Of a stretch of 64,000 nt of DNA, positions 1-11,250 are shown in pieces. The stretch covers positions 1 through 64,000 of the forward strand of contig JAWPHD010000093.1 of assembly GCA_037043455.1 (NCBI GenBank). The letters run 5' to 3'. The translations under genes and the position numbers were made by a program. The notes below the pieces were generated by a model, which was not told the DNA's origin, searched no databases, and saw only the letters and a list, made by a program, of their open reading frames with translations. The DNA comes from Cyrtodaria siliqua. Taxonomy: Eukaryota > Mollusca > Bivalvia > Adapedonta > Hiatellidae. Each line of letters opens with the position of its first letter. Positions within the stretch are counted from its first letter, which is position 1.

Positions 1-16
1 CCACAAGTAATAGATA

Positions 17-109
17 GAGTATGATCTCATCGAGTTGGTTGATTTAAACATTGAGATGGGCGTAGCCTATCGAGGTGTTTAAACTAACAAACGAGATGAA
101 ATCATACTC
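17..109. repeat. Palindromic hairpin, MITE-like
   Basis: The two halves are imperfect inverted copies: the outer arms are GAGTATGAT and ATCATACTC, and both halves contain TTTAAAC near the middle. A near-identical hairpin sits at 58949-59041 in the unit 3 flank but is missing from the unit 2 flank. This suggests a small palindromic insertion shared by units 0 and 3. Confidence 0.7.
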
Positions 110-1139
110 TATTTGTTTTGTAGCATGTCTATTTCAGCTATCTGCCATACTCTAACTTCTAATAACTGGTAGTTAGAGTACACCATTTATTATGACAGGT
201 GTTGTTTTCAATTAAACGATTTGCACCTGTAGAAATACAACCGAGGAACAAAAGGAATTTCAGCGACCATGCTACAAAAAACGTATTATTTTCATTTTCT
301 CTTTTAAAAATGAACCGCTTGTCCTTTCTAAATGCAAGATAACAAATGCATGCAGTGTGTTTATGTTTGTTTTAGTTTGTTTTAGTTTGTTTATACATGC
401 TTTTGATTAAACGTTTAACATTTGTATTTCAGAAGCATATTCTAGTTCTACTGGTTTAATTCTACCTTTAGTTATTGACGAATTATACATGTATGTCCAC
501 GAAGTCAATCCGCTTTTGCAATTGAATCATATGAATTCCGGACGACGCTGAACACTGTTTTTCGATAAAGCTGTATAGCTTTTAGCAACACCTTGGGAAT
601 AAGCGTCGTCCAAATGACTGTAATGAGGTTATTCGATTTATTTCTTTCGAGACATATTTTGATGGCAACATTAAACGGATGAAATAATAAAGTATATTTG
701 ATGTACTGCTGAATATTATGTCAATCAGAGAAACATTAAAGTATAAATATATGTTTAAGTCAAATATAGGTTAGATTTTCTAAAAGCACTGTATGCAAAC
801 GATTTGAAACTTCATGTTTTAATACAATTTTAGATATGTTTGTAAAGTATGCGTCATTGCGGTTGACATGATCAGCCGTTGCTGCTTTGGGATATGGCTT
901 TTTAAAAATAAACATACGTTTATTACTTATGAGTAACATTGCTCCACACATTAGGTTGTACACACGCATCGTTTGCGCTAATAACCGGGTTTGCTGGCAC
1001 TACTTAGCATCGCCTATTGTGTTATACTACACATGTATCAGATATTAAACAAGAGCTGTCGGAGAACAGCGCAGCTCGACTATTCGATTTTTCAGAGAAT
1101 AATAGTATATACCATCAGAAAACAAGGCTAAAACAATGT

Positions 1140-2600
1140 GGGGTGGTGTTGGGGGCTCAACATAGCTATGTGTAAGAATTGATCAAAACTACAGAGAAAT
1201 ATGTAAAAAAAATATATAAAAAAAATCAAGTTTTGAGTGGGAGTGTGGGGTGGGGGTGAGGGAGAGGTGGGGTGGGTGGTGGGGGTAGTGGGGGTGGTGA
1301 GGGCAATATATATATGTGTAAGAAGCTATGTAAGAATTCACCAAAACAACACAAAAATATGTAAAAAAAAAAAAAAAAAAAAAAACGTTTTGAGTGGGGA
1401 TGGGGGAGAGGCGGGGGGTGGGGAGGGCAACATATATGTGTAAGAAGCTATGTAATAATTGACCAAAACAACACAGAAATATGGTAAAACAAAATAAAAA
1501 TAAAAATATTTCGAGTGGGGGGAGTGGAGGGAGTGGGGGTGGAGAAGCAGGGAATGGGATGGAGGGGGCAACATATATGTGCAAGAAGCTATGTGTAAGA
1601 ATTAACCAAAACAACACAGATATATGTAAAAAAACAATAAACATTAAATAAAAATATTCCATTTCGAGCGTGGGGAAGGGGTGGGGGAGTGGAGGGGGTG
1701 CAACATAGCTATGTGTAAGAATTGACCAATAACAACACAGAAATATGTAAAAAAAAAAATAAAAAAATTCAGTGTGTGTGTGGGGGGAGAGAGGGAGCAA
1801 CATATATGTGTAAGAAGCTATGTGTAAGAAGCTATGTGTAAGAATTGACCAAAACAACGCTGAAATATGTAAACAAAAATTAAAAAATGGAGTTTCGAGT
1901 GGTGGGGTGGGTGTAGTGGGGGGTGGGGGTGGAGAGGCAGGAATGGGGTTGAGGGAGCAACATATATGTGTAAGAAGCTATGTGTAAGAATTTATGAAAA
2001 CAACACAAATATATGTAAAAAACAATAAACATTAAATAAAAATATTCCATTTCGAACGTGGGGGTGGGTAGGGGGAGTGGAGGTGGGGCAACATAGCTAT
2101 GTGTAAGAATTTACCAAAACAACACAGAAATATGTAAAAATAAAAAAGAAAATTAAAAAAAAGAAATTTGAGTGGGGATGGGGGAGAGGCGGGGCTGGGG
2201 AGGGCAACATATATGTATAAGAAGCTTTGTAATAATTGACCAAAACAACACAGAAATATGGTAAAACAAAATAAAAATAAAAACATTTCGAGTGGGGGGA
2301 GTGGGGGAGTGGGGGTGGAGAGGCAGGGAATGGGGTGGAGGGGGCAACATATATGTGTAAGAAGCTATGTGTAAGAATTTACCAAAACAACACAGATATA
2401 TGTAAACAAACAATAAACATTAAATAAAAACATTCCATTTCGAGCGTGGGGAAGGGGTGGGGGAGGGGAGGGTGTGCAACATAGCTATGTGTAAGAATTG
2501 ACCAAAACTACACAGAAATATGTAAAAAAAACAAAAAAAACTTGAGTGTGTGTGTGGGGGGGGGGGGGGTGGAGAGAGGGAGCAACATATATGTGTAAGA
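1140..2600. repeat. G-rich minisatellite with higher-order structure
   Basis: About 12 diverged units of 85-145 bp. Each has a conserved AT-rich core (CAACATATATGTGTAAGAAG-like, then an ACCAAAACAACACAGA-like block and an A-run) followed by a G-rich stretch of GTGGGG and GGGGGAG runs. The stretches 1382-1798 and 2159-2582 are close copies, giving a higher-order period of about 775 bp. The G-runs are all on the + strand. Long minus-strand reading frames here (for example 1189-1857) come from the C-rich complement and are not genes. Confidence 0.85.
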
Positions 2601-2689
2601 ATCCATGCCCCAATATGAGTGAAGTATGAATAAGATGCATAATGCTATAAGAAATCCCAAATCAAATTTATAGATAATTTTATATACAT

Positions 2690-3260
2690 GCTTACATGCA
2701 AACCTAAATCTGCCTTTATTGCACATTTTATGGGCCATCACTATTTGAGTTCCATGGGAGCCCAGAATTTGCAGAAGACAAAATTAATTACCCAACCCTT
2801 TACAACATACTATAAGGAAACCAATTCCAAAATTTAGTTCAGCTAGGACAAGAAATGCAAGTAATATAGACCAGTAAACACAGCTTACACGCAAAATTTG
2901 ATGTGAAACAGACAGATTTTAAGGGCTATCAGAATTTGGGTTCCATGGGAGCCCAGGGGTTACAGAAACCATAATTACTTAAGCAGCCCTTAAGATAATG
3001 CTATAAGGAAGCTAATGGCCAAATATGATTGTGCTAGGATAAGAATTGTAAGAGATATAGACTTGTAAACACAGCTTACAAGCAAAATTTGATGTGAAAT
3101 GGGACACATTTTATGGGCTATCATAATTTGGGTTCCATGGGAGCCCATGGGTTACAGGAACCAAAACTGCTTATGCAGCTCTTAAGATAATGCTAGAAGA
3201 AAGCCCATTGCCAAATTTGGTTGTGCTAGGATAAGAAATGTAAGAGATATAGACTTGTAA
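2690..3260. repeat. Roughly 186-bp tandem modules
   Basis: About three direct copies, recognised by GGTTCCATGGGAGCCCA in each, followed by a block ending in ACACAGCTTACA(C/A)GCAAA. A shortened fourth copy lies at 3432-3640. No coding potential is seen. Confidence 0.75.
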
Positions 3261-3374
3261 ACACAGCTTACACGCAAACCTTGATGTGGGACGCCGACGC
3301 CGACGCCAACGCCGACGCCGACGCCGACCTCGGGGTGATTACATAAGCTCTCTTATTCTTCGAATAGTCGAGCT

Positions 3375-3768
3375 AATAATGCTTAATTGAAAGCGGGAGA
3401 AAAGTATTTATAAATTATGTTCACCTTATTTTACGCTTACACGCAAAATTTGATGTGAAATGGGACACATTATATGGGCTATCATAATTTGGGTTTCATA
3501 GCAAAATTGCTTATGCAGCCCTTAAGATAATGCTATAAGGAAGCCCATGGCCAAATGTGGTTGTGCTAGGATAAGAAATGTAAGAGATATAGACTTGTAA
3601 ACACAGCTTACACGCAAACCTTGATGTGGGACGCCGACGCCGACGCCAACGCCGACGCCGACCCCGGGGTGATTACATAAGCTCTCTTATTCTTCGAATA
3701 GTCGAGCTAATAAATGCTTAATTGAAAGCGGGAGAAGGGTATTTATAAATTATGTTCACCTTATTTTG
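3375..3768. repeat. 334-bp tandem duplication at an element edge
   Basis: CGAATAGTCGAGCT occurs at 3361-3374 and again at 3695-3708, 334 bp apart. Each is followed by the same roughly 60 bp of host flank (3375-3432 and 3709-3768). The end of the inserted element plus adjoining flank was therefore duplicated in tandem after insertion. Confidence 0.8.
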
Positions 3769-4389
3769 CAATGGACCACACACAAGTAACCTTATAGTGG
3801 ATGTAGTTTTCACCTATTTGACACAGACATGTTACATTAGTTAATGTGTACATTACCAGACAGTAGACATCAAAAACACGTTGAAGATATATACTGTAGC
3901 ACTGTTCAGCAGAGCCTGTGATTGTTACTCTTGAAATACGTCATGGATTTAAATTCATCAATAGGTATGAGTCTAAGTACCGATTAAAATTTGAATCTTG
4001 AGATTGTTTGATAGTAGACTCAAAATGTTGAACTCAGACTAAGGTATTAAGCAAGAAAACAGATGCAGATGTTTCATGAACAGACTGGATTCATTTGTCC
4101 TAGTCCTAAACTTAGATTTATGTCTGACTATCAAACTCAAACTTGATGAATATAAGTCCTTAGGCAACCAATACATACTTTAGGCGCAGTTAAAGCTACG
4201 CAGTCTCTATATCAATCGATTTCTTCTTTGTAAACCTGTCCTTATTTGTAACTTCATCTTCTCCAGCTCATGTCGAAATCGGGTATTCAAGCGAGCACAC
4301 ATAGCGCAGGAAATCATTTACAGTGTAGACATTAACCAGTGCGCATCGTATCTATATACAGGTAACAGTATTTTTTAAAGAAAAAAAGT

Positions 4390-4465
4390 TTGCCTCTTTC
4401 GGGGCTCGAACGCACAAACTTCTGATTTCAAGTCAGGTACTCTATCCACTGAAGTATAACGCTAC
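4390..4465 (-). tRNA. tRNA-like relic, minus strand
   Basis: Read on the minus strand there is a box A-like part (AGTGGATAGAGTACC), an anticodon arm CTGA-CTTGAAA-TCAG with a UGA anticodon (Ser-type) and a box B-like GTTCGAGCC. The acceptor and T stems do not pair well. I take it as a tRNA-derived relic inside a retroposon, not a functional tRNA gene. Confidence 0.35.
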
Positions 4466-4740
4466 TTGAGAAAATAGCATACTAACTACCATATATTATG
4501 AGGCAAAATAACTTTTGTTTGAACGCAACTCAAGATGGAACTATACATATATAGTCCATCTTGTTGCATGTGTAGATTAACAATGCCTTGTGTAATAACG
4601 TATGTTATCAATATGAAACTAATACTTTGTCTCAAAACAACCATATCTCGACTTGTTATTTAGAGCTTAATGAGTTTGTGTTTAGACGCTAGTTATTACG
4701 TAATGCCTATTTATTGTTAACAATGTTACAAAATACCAAT

Positions 4741-4825
4741 AGATAGCCTTGGTCTAGTGGTTCAGCGTACATCCTTCAAAACTTAAAAGTGCAAGGCTGT
4801 GGTTCAAATACCGTTCCGGGCAACT
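4741..4825 (+). tRNA. tRNA-like sequence, probable SINE promoter
   Basis: TGGTCTAGTGGTTCAGC resembles box A and GGTTCAAATACC resembles box B, at the usual spacing. GCCTTGG near the start can pair, with wobbles, with TCCGGGC near the end. The anticodon arm is poor. It lies inside the 4196-5196 insertion, so it is more likely the Pol III head of a retroposon than a working tRNA. Confidence 0.4.
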
Positions 4826-4924
4826 ATTCTTTCATCACATATATTCTGAAGCCGTATCTTTATAGATGTTACCTGTACGCAGGCTAAATAAAATGTGAAA
4901 TTTTACGCATCGATTATCAACCCT

Positions 4925-5070
4925 TTTGTGTTTGTGATGTCGTTTGCATTTTTTATTACTTTTGCCTTCTTGTTTGTCTGTTTGCGTGTTTTTTTCTGTG
5001 TGTCTTTTTGTGGTTGACTGTCCTCCTTGAATGCTACTTTCCCTGTCCTATATTTTTTATATTTCTTTAT
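4925..5070 (+). repeat. Retroelement 3' tail segment
   Basis: This segment is the reverse complement of 13020-13160 and resembles 51000-51115. The shared parts include GTGTTTGTGATGTC and GGTTGACTGTCCTCCTTGAA. At 50372-51130 the same tail follows a recognisable reverse-transcriptase C-terminal fragment. Confidence 0.6.
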
Positions 5071-5170
5071 ATACCGACTTTTTGGGCGTTCGTCGATTTG
5101 AAACTATTTCACACGTGACTTATTCATATTCATGAGTTATTACCAGCTAAAATAGGGTCTGTGTAGCTTC

Positions 5171-5196
5171 CCTAACCCTAACCCTAACCCTAACCC
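5171..5196 (+). repeat. Interstitial telomere-type repeat
   Basis: Four copies of the CCCTAA hexamer in a row, equal to TTAGGG on the other strand. They form the right end of the 4196-5196 insertion. Confidence 0.9.
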
Positions 5197-5587
5197 GTTA
5201 AAGGACACATATTAAAGATGCTAATGAACGTCAGTATTACAGTCAATTTATTCCATATTCACGTATTTATTTTACCTTGCATTGTAAATCATTTGATAAA
5301 TTGATTAAATGCAGCGACATATTAGCTAGTTTAATATTTGTATGACAGAACATCTTTGACTTTTTAAATATTCTATTGCTTCTTGTTTCGAGAATATATC
5401 AGTTATGTGAATGATCTAAGTGACATTTTTTTTAATTAACCTGTAGAATTAGGTGTCCCATTGCTATCATACTGCTTTCAAGAACGCATTTGTGTTACAT
5501 AATGGACTTGATAACTATAACAATTTAATTTCCCATCATTGTGTATAATAGTAGGTTGACGACGATATAGTTAGGACTTTTATAGAT

Positions 5588-5703
5588 CGTGAGCGGTAGC
5601 TAGCATATTTCACTACCGCTCATGAACAGTCTCAATCAAACCGAGACTGCAATATTTCGTATGTGTCGTGCTCGGCCGTTTCCAAAGGTCCAATATCATA
5701 CTC
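5588..5703 (-). repeat. R-family dispersed repeat, inverted copy
   Basis: Reverse-complement of the left part of the repeat seen at 8735, 41830 and 62024. The core CTCATGAACAG(T)CTCAAT and ACCGAG(A)CTG can form a stem. The paralogous flanks near 60870 and 26895 lack it. Confidence 0.75.
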
Positions 5704-7259
5704 TTTTTTATTTCCGTATTATTATCTGATGAAAGTCTCATAGATTTTCCGGTCATAACTTCTGTATTGTTTCAGTAAAATTACTTCTGTATTGTTTTAG
5801 TAAAATCATGGATCGTTGCTTGACTAGTATACCTATTATACTATTGAACCTTTTATTTCATTACATGTTAATATTGTTTATAGTTTATTGTTATATATAT
5901 ATTATTTTTTTTATTTATATAAGTAAATGTGTAATTTATCAAACAATTATAGATATCCGTGATGAACAATTATTTGACACAGACATGACGATATACTCGT
6001 ATTTTCAGAATTTGATCTTCCACGATAAAAATTTGCAACGAGACATTCGGGTTAAATAATGTTGCAGGTCAATTAATACGTTTTTAAATTTAAATCCTGA
6101 TTCATCAGGGCGTTTCGGCTTTATTTAGCACGCTTGCATTACAATTGTTTACCACTTCTTATTGCAATTTTAATCTACGGCTCTTCATTTAAAACATAAT
6201 ACATCCATACTATGCCTATTCAAGTTCCTATCGACACAGTTTAACTAATATATTTATGCCAGACCAATTGACTTGCTCGTGAATGAGCTTCTTTGCATGA
6301 AGCAGTCATTGGGTCCACATATACCAACGTCATTGTAAAGTAACGTACACACTTACATGACACTGATTTTCTGTACGATAAAGACCTACAACAATTACGA
6401 ATGGGAACGATGTAATCGGTGGATGCAAGAGGGACCGTGAGTTCGAACTATTTGACAGAACATTGTCAAAATGTATTTACGCTTTATTTAGTCTGTTTTA
6501 GCTATATAAATTATTTGCCATTTTATGTTGTTTTAGCCCTTAGTGTCAGTAATGAGATGTTAGGGCTTCTACCGTGTTATTTCGGCCTATACATAAAAAA
6601 TTTACTTAGCTTTTCATAGCGAAATATCACATAACTCTATCATAGAACGCTAAAGATTTGATTATTAATCAGTATTGCAATGTGACACATATATACTTTA
6701 CGATAATGCACATTACATGTTGTACTGTGGTGTTAAACATGTTCAAGATAGTGGCAAAGACAACCGTGTTTTATTGAGTTACTGGAGGAATAAGTGATGT
6801 AAAAACCGTGCTTTTAATTGCCTGTGTATGTATGTGTCTCTATGGATCTTCTATATTCTATGATTAATCGTTGTTATATTTTTAATCAATGTTATCACAA
6901 CGTTTGTCTTATTTAAATATTTAATTATGAATCATACCTTGATTTTTTACCATGCAATCTCAGACCATATTTAACAAAATTCTGAATATCAGCACATTCG
7001 TGAAGAATACAGACCAGTAGATACTCTCGTAATAGAATACACAGAAATGAAATATATTGCCAATGATGTCATAGTCTTGATTTGGTTATTATAATAGACC
7101 TAGTATGTTTAAACTCTTAGACTAACGACAGACACAGGATAATAATATTGTTATAACGTTAGCAAAGTATATGAGTACAGCTTTGGCATTAAAGAATTCA
7201 ATCTTGACTAGTTACTCAATATTTAGATCTTTTGTATTTTCATCGTTGAGTATCATTTA
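5704..7259. other. AT-rich flank without recognised gene
   Basis: Continuation of the unit 0 downstream flank up to about 6900, then unassigned AT-rich sequence. The signal and Ig exons expected for unit 1 should lie between here and 8134. No hydrophobic leader exon and no exon with an INC-W-YxC pattern was found. Confidence 0.5.
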
Positions 7260-7329
7260 ATGTTAATGTACTTTTGTATACAAACTCTTGACTTATTATG
7301 CATGAAAATATATGTATGTATTTATATTG

Positions 7330-8010
7330 TTGTACGTATGTACAAGTTAAATAAAATATATGTTAAAGGATATAACCCTTTGGTTTTACAGCGCACTGCA
7401 TGTTTAGTGATTGACCCCTCTACAATCAGTCATTACGCTTCACTTTTCACTTGTGCGATGACTGGACTACCTCTTGGGACTCTATGGTTGTACCTACTGA
7501 AACCCCAACTAAGGGAGGTGGGTGCATGAGCTTTTGTCCCTCGGGTTTTCTAGTCGTACCCTAGATTGGTTTTCTCTTTATCTGCAACTACTATGGTTGT
7601 TCAGTACGATTCTGGATACATCCTGAGATGTTTATTATTGTGTATGTGTTTCTTTAGTTAGTTTCTCAGGATGTGGACTTTATTGTTAGAGAATTCCTTT
7701 TGATGGGATGTAGTTTTGTTTACACTGTCTTGTCTATTTAGGCGTTGAAGACAGGACAATGGCGAGGATTATGCGCATATAAAATCGATTCAAGCTAACC
7801 AGTAGGCCTTATTGCCTACTGACCGTTCCAAGTCGGTAACCCTGTCTTCACCACCTTTCTGTTGTTTTTTGTCTCTTTCATTGTATTTTCAAGTCCTTGT
7901 TTGCAGTACAGTGTGGACCTACGATGCCATTGCGCTCGGACGCTGTGGTTTCTATAGACCCTTTATCTTATGTTCTGTTTTAAGATTACACAATAAAGCA
8001 GAAAGTAGGA
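7330..8010 (+). pseudogene. Reverse-transcriptase C-terminal fragment with 3' tail
   Basis: The reading frame at about 7345-7530 encodes a stretch containing LQRTACLVIDP and FTCAMTG. It matches the frame at 50520-50610 (LQRTACLVVDS, FDCAMTG). This block is the extreme C-terminus of a reverse-transcriptase family seen widely in mollusc genomes. The non-coding remainder (7500-8010) matches 48630-49100. It is truncated at the 5' end and not functional. It occupies the place where the signal and Ig exons of receptor unit 1 would be expected. Confidence 0.6.
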
Positions 8011-8133
8011 AATAGTATTTGTATTATTTAAATAAATAAAGAAATATAAATACTTGGAAATAACAGATAAATTAATATAATATCTTGTCTGAGTAGCGAT
8101 TTGATAGACTTTGATAAACTTCTTATATTTCAG

Positions 8134-8307
8134 AGACAACAACTGTTCAGATAAGTAATCCCCCGCATTTAGGTACGGTCATCATCCGCGAGGAGACCAA
8201 AGGTGTGTCCGTGCTAGTGGTTGCTCTGTGTGCTGTTGTCGGTGTTGTGTTGGTAGTGGCTATAATCGAGAGAATTGTTTACAGGAGAAATCAGGCGGTC
8301 ATAAATG
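8134..8307 (+). CDS. Unit 1 exon: stalk and transmembrane segment
   Basis: Acceptor TATTTCAG at 8126-8133 and donor G|GTTAGA at 8307/8308. Entered in phase 1 it reads ETTTVQISNPP, a short stalk, then VSVLVVALCAVVGVVLVV, a membrane-spanning run, then a basic stop-transfer stretch with YRRNQ. The start ETTTVQ is shared by the equivalent exons at 21237, 23253 and 53403. It is the longest of the set (174 bases). A glutamate sits at the inner edge of the membrane run. Role: anchors a type I receptor. Confidence 0.75.
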
Positions 8308-8734
8308 GTTAGATAGTAATCGTTTAACCTTCCGATCCCTATATATAGTTTATATACATAATATCTATTATACCGAAGTGAACACGATTATTTCTCTAGT
8401 GAAAGACGTTTAAAACACGACCCCCAACTTGAAAGCCGCTCACGTACATAATCATTGGAATCAGATTCCGGATGGTACCAATAGACCCCCACCCCACCCC
8501 CCTTGAAAGCCCCTCACGTACATATTTCGGATGGTACTCATAGTTATAAATTAGTAGTATAAAATACGAATAGGTGAACCAAAAAAATCATTCTTTGGTA
8601 GATTGTCTGCGGGTGAGGGGTCTAGCCCTTACGGGGCACATTTCGTTCACAAACAATGTTAACATAATATTATCTAAAACATATTATACGAAACTATACA
8701 TACAAAATAGCTGATTAGTTTCTACGGCTTTAAA

Positions 8735-9030
8735 GAGTATGAGAGTGGACCTTTGGAAACGACCGAACACGACATATACGAAATATTGCAGTCTCGGTTT
8801 GATTGAGACTGTTCATGAACGGTAGTGAAATATGCTAGCTACCGCTCACGCCCTCTAGCCCCGGGTTGAGCAGATCTCAATATTAAAAAAATCAATAGTA
8901 CAAAATGTTAACCATCCCGAATAGGGCATGCATATGGCGGTGGACATGGAGTATATTCCTTCCCCATGGGTCCCAGTATCTAATAAAATTAAATCAGATC
9001 GGATGGTACCAATAGACCCCCACCCTGTAG
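8735..9030 (+). repeat. R-family dispersed repeat
   Basis: Starts at GAGTATGAGAGTGGACC and contains GCTAGCTACCGCTCACGCCC and GAGCAGA. It is similar to 41830-42290 and 62024-62500 and, inverted, to 5588-5703. It lies in the intron after the unit 1 TM exon. The ORF at 8928-9110 is part of this repeat and not a gene. Confidence 0.8.
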
Positions 9031-9751
9031 GTTTTTGTCTGGATGTTCTCGTGTTTATGCAGTTGAAAGATTCTACATACTTTCGGAAGCAATCTAACTT
9101 TAGGCTGTGAAGATCATGATAGTGTTTATTGTCTAATATTATGGGTTGTGATCATAAAGCTATATATACTGACAGTCAATGAAAACGCATCATTAACTTC
9201 ATATATTTATGCTGTTGGATTCTTCACAAAACATTTAGAATAAAACTGCTAGAATAAACCTATGTATGTGTTAAGTATTGAATCCTGATATCTTACTTGT
9301 CTTACATGTTTATTTGTAGGTTTTTATGACAAGCATTTATGCATTTATTTACCTTGCCATTTAACATCGTTTACCATGTTTACTATGGATAATCATGAAA
9401 ATAAAACGGTTCTACTAAATTTCAAGCTGCATTATTCTGTCTCTGAATACATTATAATTGCTTTTACTGTCCGTTTCATTGTTGGACTTCCGATAGTAGT
9501 ATGCAAGTAGTATCCGAGAAAATGATTTCTTTCTGTGATGTAACTGAAGAAACCCGGAAATGCAATGCATGTGCATGTCATAACAGCAAGTTAGAATGCT
9601 CTCAATCCAGACGCACGTAAACATTGTTAATGTCGATTCGATATATGGATTATATCATAATTTGTCCAAAATGCCTCAAATTCTTACTTTTAACAGATTT
9701 TGTTTTGTGGTGCGTTTTCATTGACTTTGAGTATCTCAATCCATAAATAAA

Positions 9752-9812
9752 TCACACACACACACTTATACACGCAAGCACGCGCGCGCACAAACACACA
9801 TACACAAACACG
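9752..9812. repeat. CA-type microsatellite, imperfect
   Basis: Runs of CA with interspersed CG and TA steps, ending in ACACACATACACAAACAC. The minus-strand frame across it (9690-9908) is rich in Cys and Val and is an artefact. Confidence 0.85.
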
Positions 9813-9904
9813 ACAAAACAGGTTTTTCGACACAATAACATGGATGATTGTGTGAGTCTTCATGTAGAAATAAATGCTATCAGATGTAATTTCTGTCTTT
9901 TCAG

Positions 9905-9944
9905 GCAATCAACAACAAGTTAACAACGATGAAAGCTGCGTTAT
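9905..9944 (+). CDS. Unit 1 exon: 40-base juxtamembrane exon
   Basis: TTTTCAG precedes and GTAGAT follows. In phase it reads NQQQVNNDESCV. It matches the 40-base exons of unit 2 (23909) and unit 3 (56637), which share the NND or VNND core. It joins phase 1 to phase 2 as they do. Cytoplasmic, just inside the membrane. Confidence 0.7.
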
Positions 9945-10359
9945 GTAGATATAGTTCATAACTGCGATATACAAATTTCATCGTCCATTGCTCTCAATGT
10001 AGACATCATTTTGTTATTTCATTCGTAAGGTTTACTTATTATAATTAATTTGAGCTTAGTTTACATATTGATTGTTTGGCAATCTAACAAATCAGCTCCT
10101 GGAAATTGTAACCTGAAATATATTATCGTATATGTACCCACATCATCTTCATTGTCCAGCCCGAAAACAGAAAAATAGTATGTACACACATAGTATACAC
10201 ATACAATAACATATATACTATCGGAAGTTGCCAAAATATCACGTTTTCACCGTTATCATTTAACTCTTTTAATTATACATTGATTTTGATGAGAATACGT
10301 CCAAATATTCGTACTGAATAGCAAAATAGATTTACAATAAGTATACCCAAGTTTTTAAA

Positions 10360-11250
10360 AAAAACAGGGTATATTAAAATCGCCCGTCCGTCCGTCCGTC
10401 TGTCCATCCGTCCGTCCGCCCGTTACCGTATCTCCTCCTAAACCACTGAACGGAATTCAACCAAACTTAGGGTATGACTTCACCATACGATGACGGCATG
10501 CAAGAGCAATATGTGTTTGGCTCCGAGCCCAGTGGCCCACAAGGGGTGTCTAAAAGGTGAAATACACTAACAATTAGATTACACTGTCATTTTTCCATAT
10601 TTTTGCACATAACTTGGTATATGTAATAGTCTATGAAATTTAAACAACATATCAAACGATTTTATTATTTCGCAAACCCGGAGGCCCATGGTGGGTGGAG
10701 CGGACTGGGGTGGGGGATTTAGGGCCATTTTTTATTTATTGTTTTGTAATTATGACTCAATTGAAACATTATGATGATGGCTCCGCATCCGTGGTTCCTC
10801 AGTGGGGTCAAAAGTTCAAATGCACTAAAATTCCAATTACTTTGTCATTTTTCTATATTCTTGCACATAACTTGGTGTATTTGGGGTATTTTTCTTTTTT
10901 GATAATTTTGTCTCAAATGATTTAAACATATTTTATTGCCAAATAATAATATGCAAACGGGTAAGGCCACAAGTTCTAACAACATTAGTTACGGCCCTTC
11001 CCAAAGTTACGGCCCAAATGAAAAATTATGATGATGGGATTACACTGTATACATACGTCAACGGTGGGGCCTGGAGGAACGGGCATCAAATACACTAATA
11101 ATTCAATTGTGATGTATTTATTTCTTACTTTTACACATTAATTGGTATTATAGTCGTCTATAAAAGAGATACACAGTATGTCAAATGATTTATTATTTAA
11201 AACTCGGAGTGTAATTTTAGTGTGGGTTACGAGTTCAACCACACAAAGCG
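10360..11250. repeat. CGTCC-rich dispersed repeat with roughly 270-bp modules
   Basis: Begins near a run of CGTC/CGTCC units (10383-10422), then three diverged modules recognised by CACATAACTTGGT-like text at about 10607, 10863 and 11126, each followed by TCAAA(C/T)GATTT. This repeat type is common in mollusc introns. The frame at 10695-10925 runs through it and is not a gene. Confidence 0.65.

Larger units (their letters stand above)
1044..3374. mobile_element. 2.3-kb non-autonomous insertion with inverted ends
   Basis: The block is absent from the paralogous position near 59985-60000, where the flanking sequence runs through uninterrupted. Near its left end AGCTCGACTATTCG (1073-1086) is perfectly inverted at its right end as CGAATAGTCGAGCT (3361-3374). 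Inside are a G-rich minisatellite (1140-2600), about three modules of roughly 186 bp (2690-3260) and a GACGCC-rich run (about 3289-3330). No transposase is seen. After insertion its right end and about 60 bp of flank were tandemly duplicated (3375-3768). The class is not known. Confidence 0.65.
4196..5196 (+). mobile_element. 1-kb insertion with 7-bp target duplication and telomere-like tail
   Basis: GTTAAAG occurs immediately before (4189-4195) and immediately after (5197-5203) this block. The paralogous flanks near 60495 and 26495 carry one copy of the target and nothing between. The block ends in CCCTAA-type hexamers (5171-5196). It contains two tRNA-like stretches (4390-4465 minus, 4741-4825 plus) and a segment shared with reverse-transcriptase 3' tails (4925-5070). 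A tRNA-like head, a tail shared with a retroelement and a short-repeat end are what a SINE or partner-dependent retroposon would show, although about 550 bp precede the plus-strand tRNA-like part. The family is not recognised. Confidence 0.65.
1..6900. repeat. Downstream-flank paralogous block of unit 0
   Basis: Long non-coding block whose landmarks recur in the same order at 58934-61950 (after receptor unit 3) and, more diverged, at 25960-30140 (after unit 2). Examples are the stretch at 430-545, which recurs near 59350-59465 and 26130-26245, and the stretch near 6720-6800, which recurs near 29570-29640 and 61620-61700. I infer the 3' flank of a receptor copy left of the window. It is interrupted here by two large insertions (1044-3374 and 4196-5196) and an R-family repeat (5588-5703). 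I see no convincing exon in it; the short ORFs at 760-969, 5808-6059 and 6419-6619 are not conserved in the paralogous blocks. Confidence 0.75.

Noticed and set aside
1189..1857. 222-codon minus-strand frame rich in Pro, Phe, His and Leu
   Set aside because: It is the complement of the G-rich minisatellite; its composition follows the repeat and neighbouring frames are equally open.
4390..4825. Functional tRNA genes
   Set aside because: Acceptor and T stems do not pair properly and both lie inside a 1-kb insertion with target duplication.
5808..6059. 83-codon hydrophobic frame in the unit 0 flank
   Set aside because: AT-rich sequence gives hydrophobic residues by chance; not kept in the paralogous flanks.
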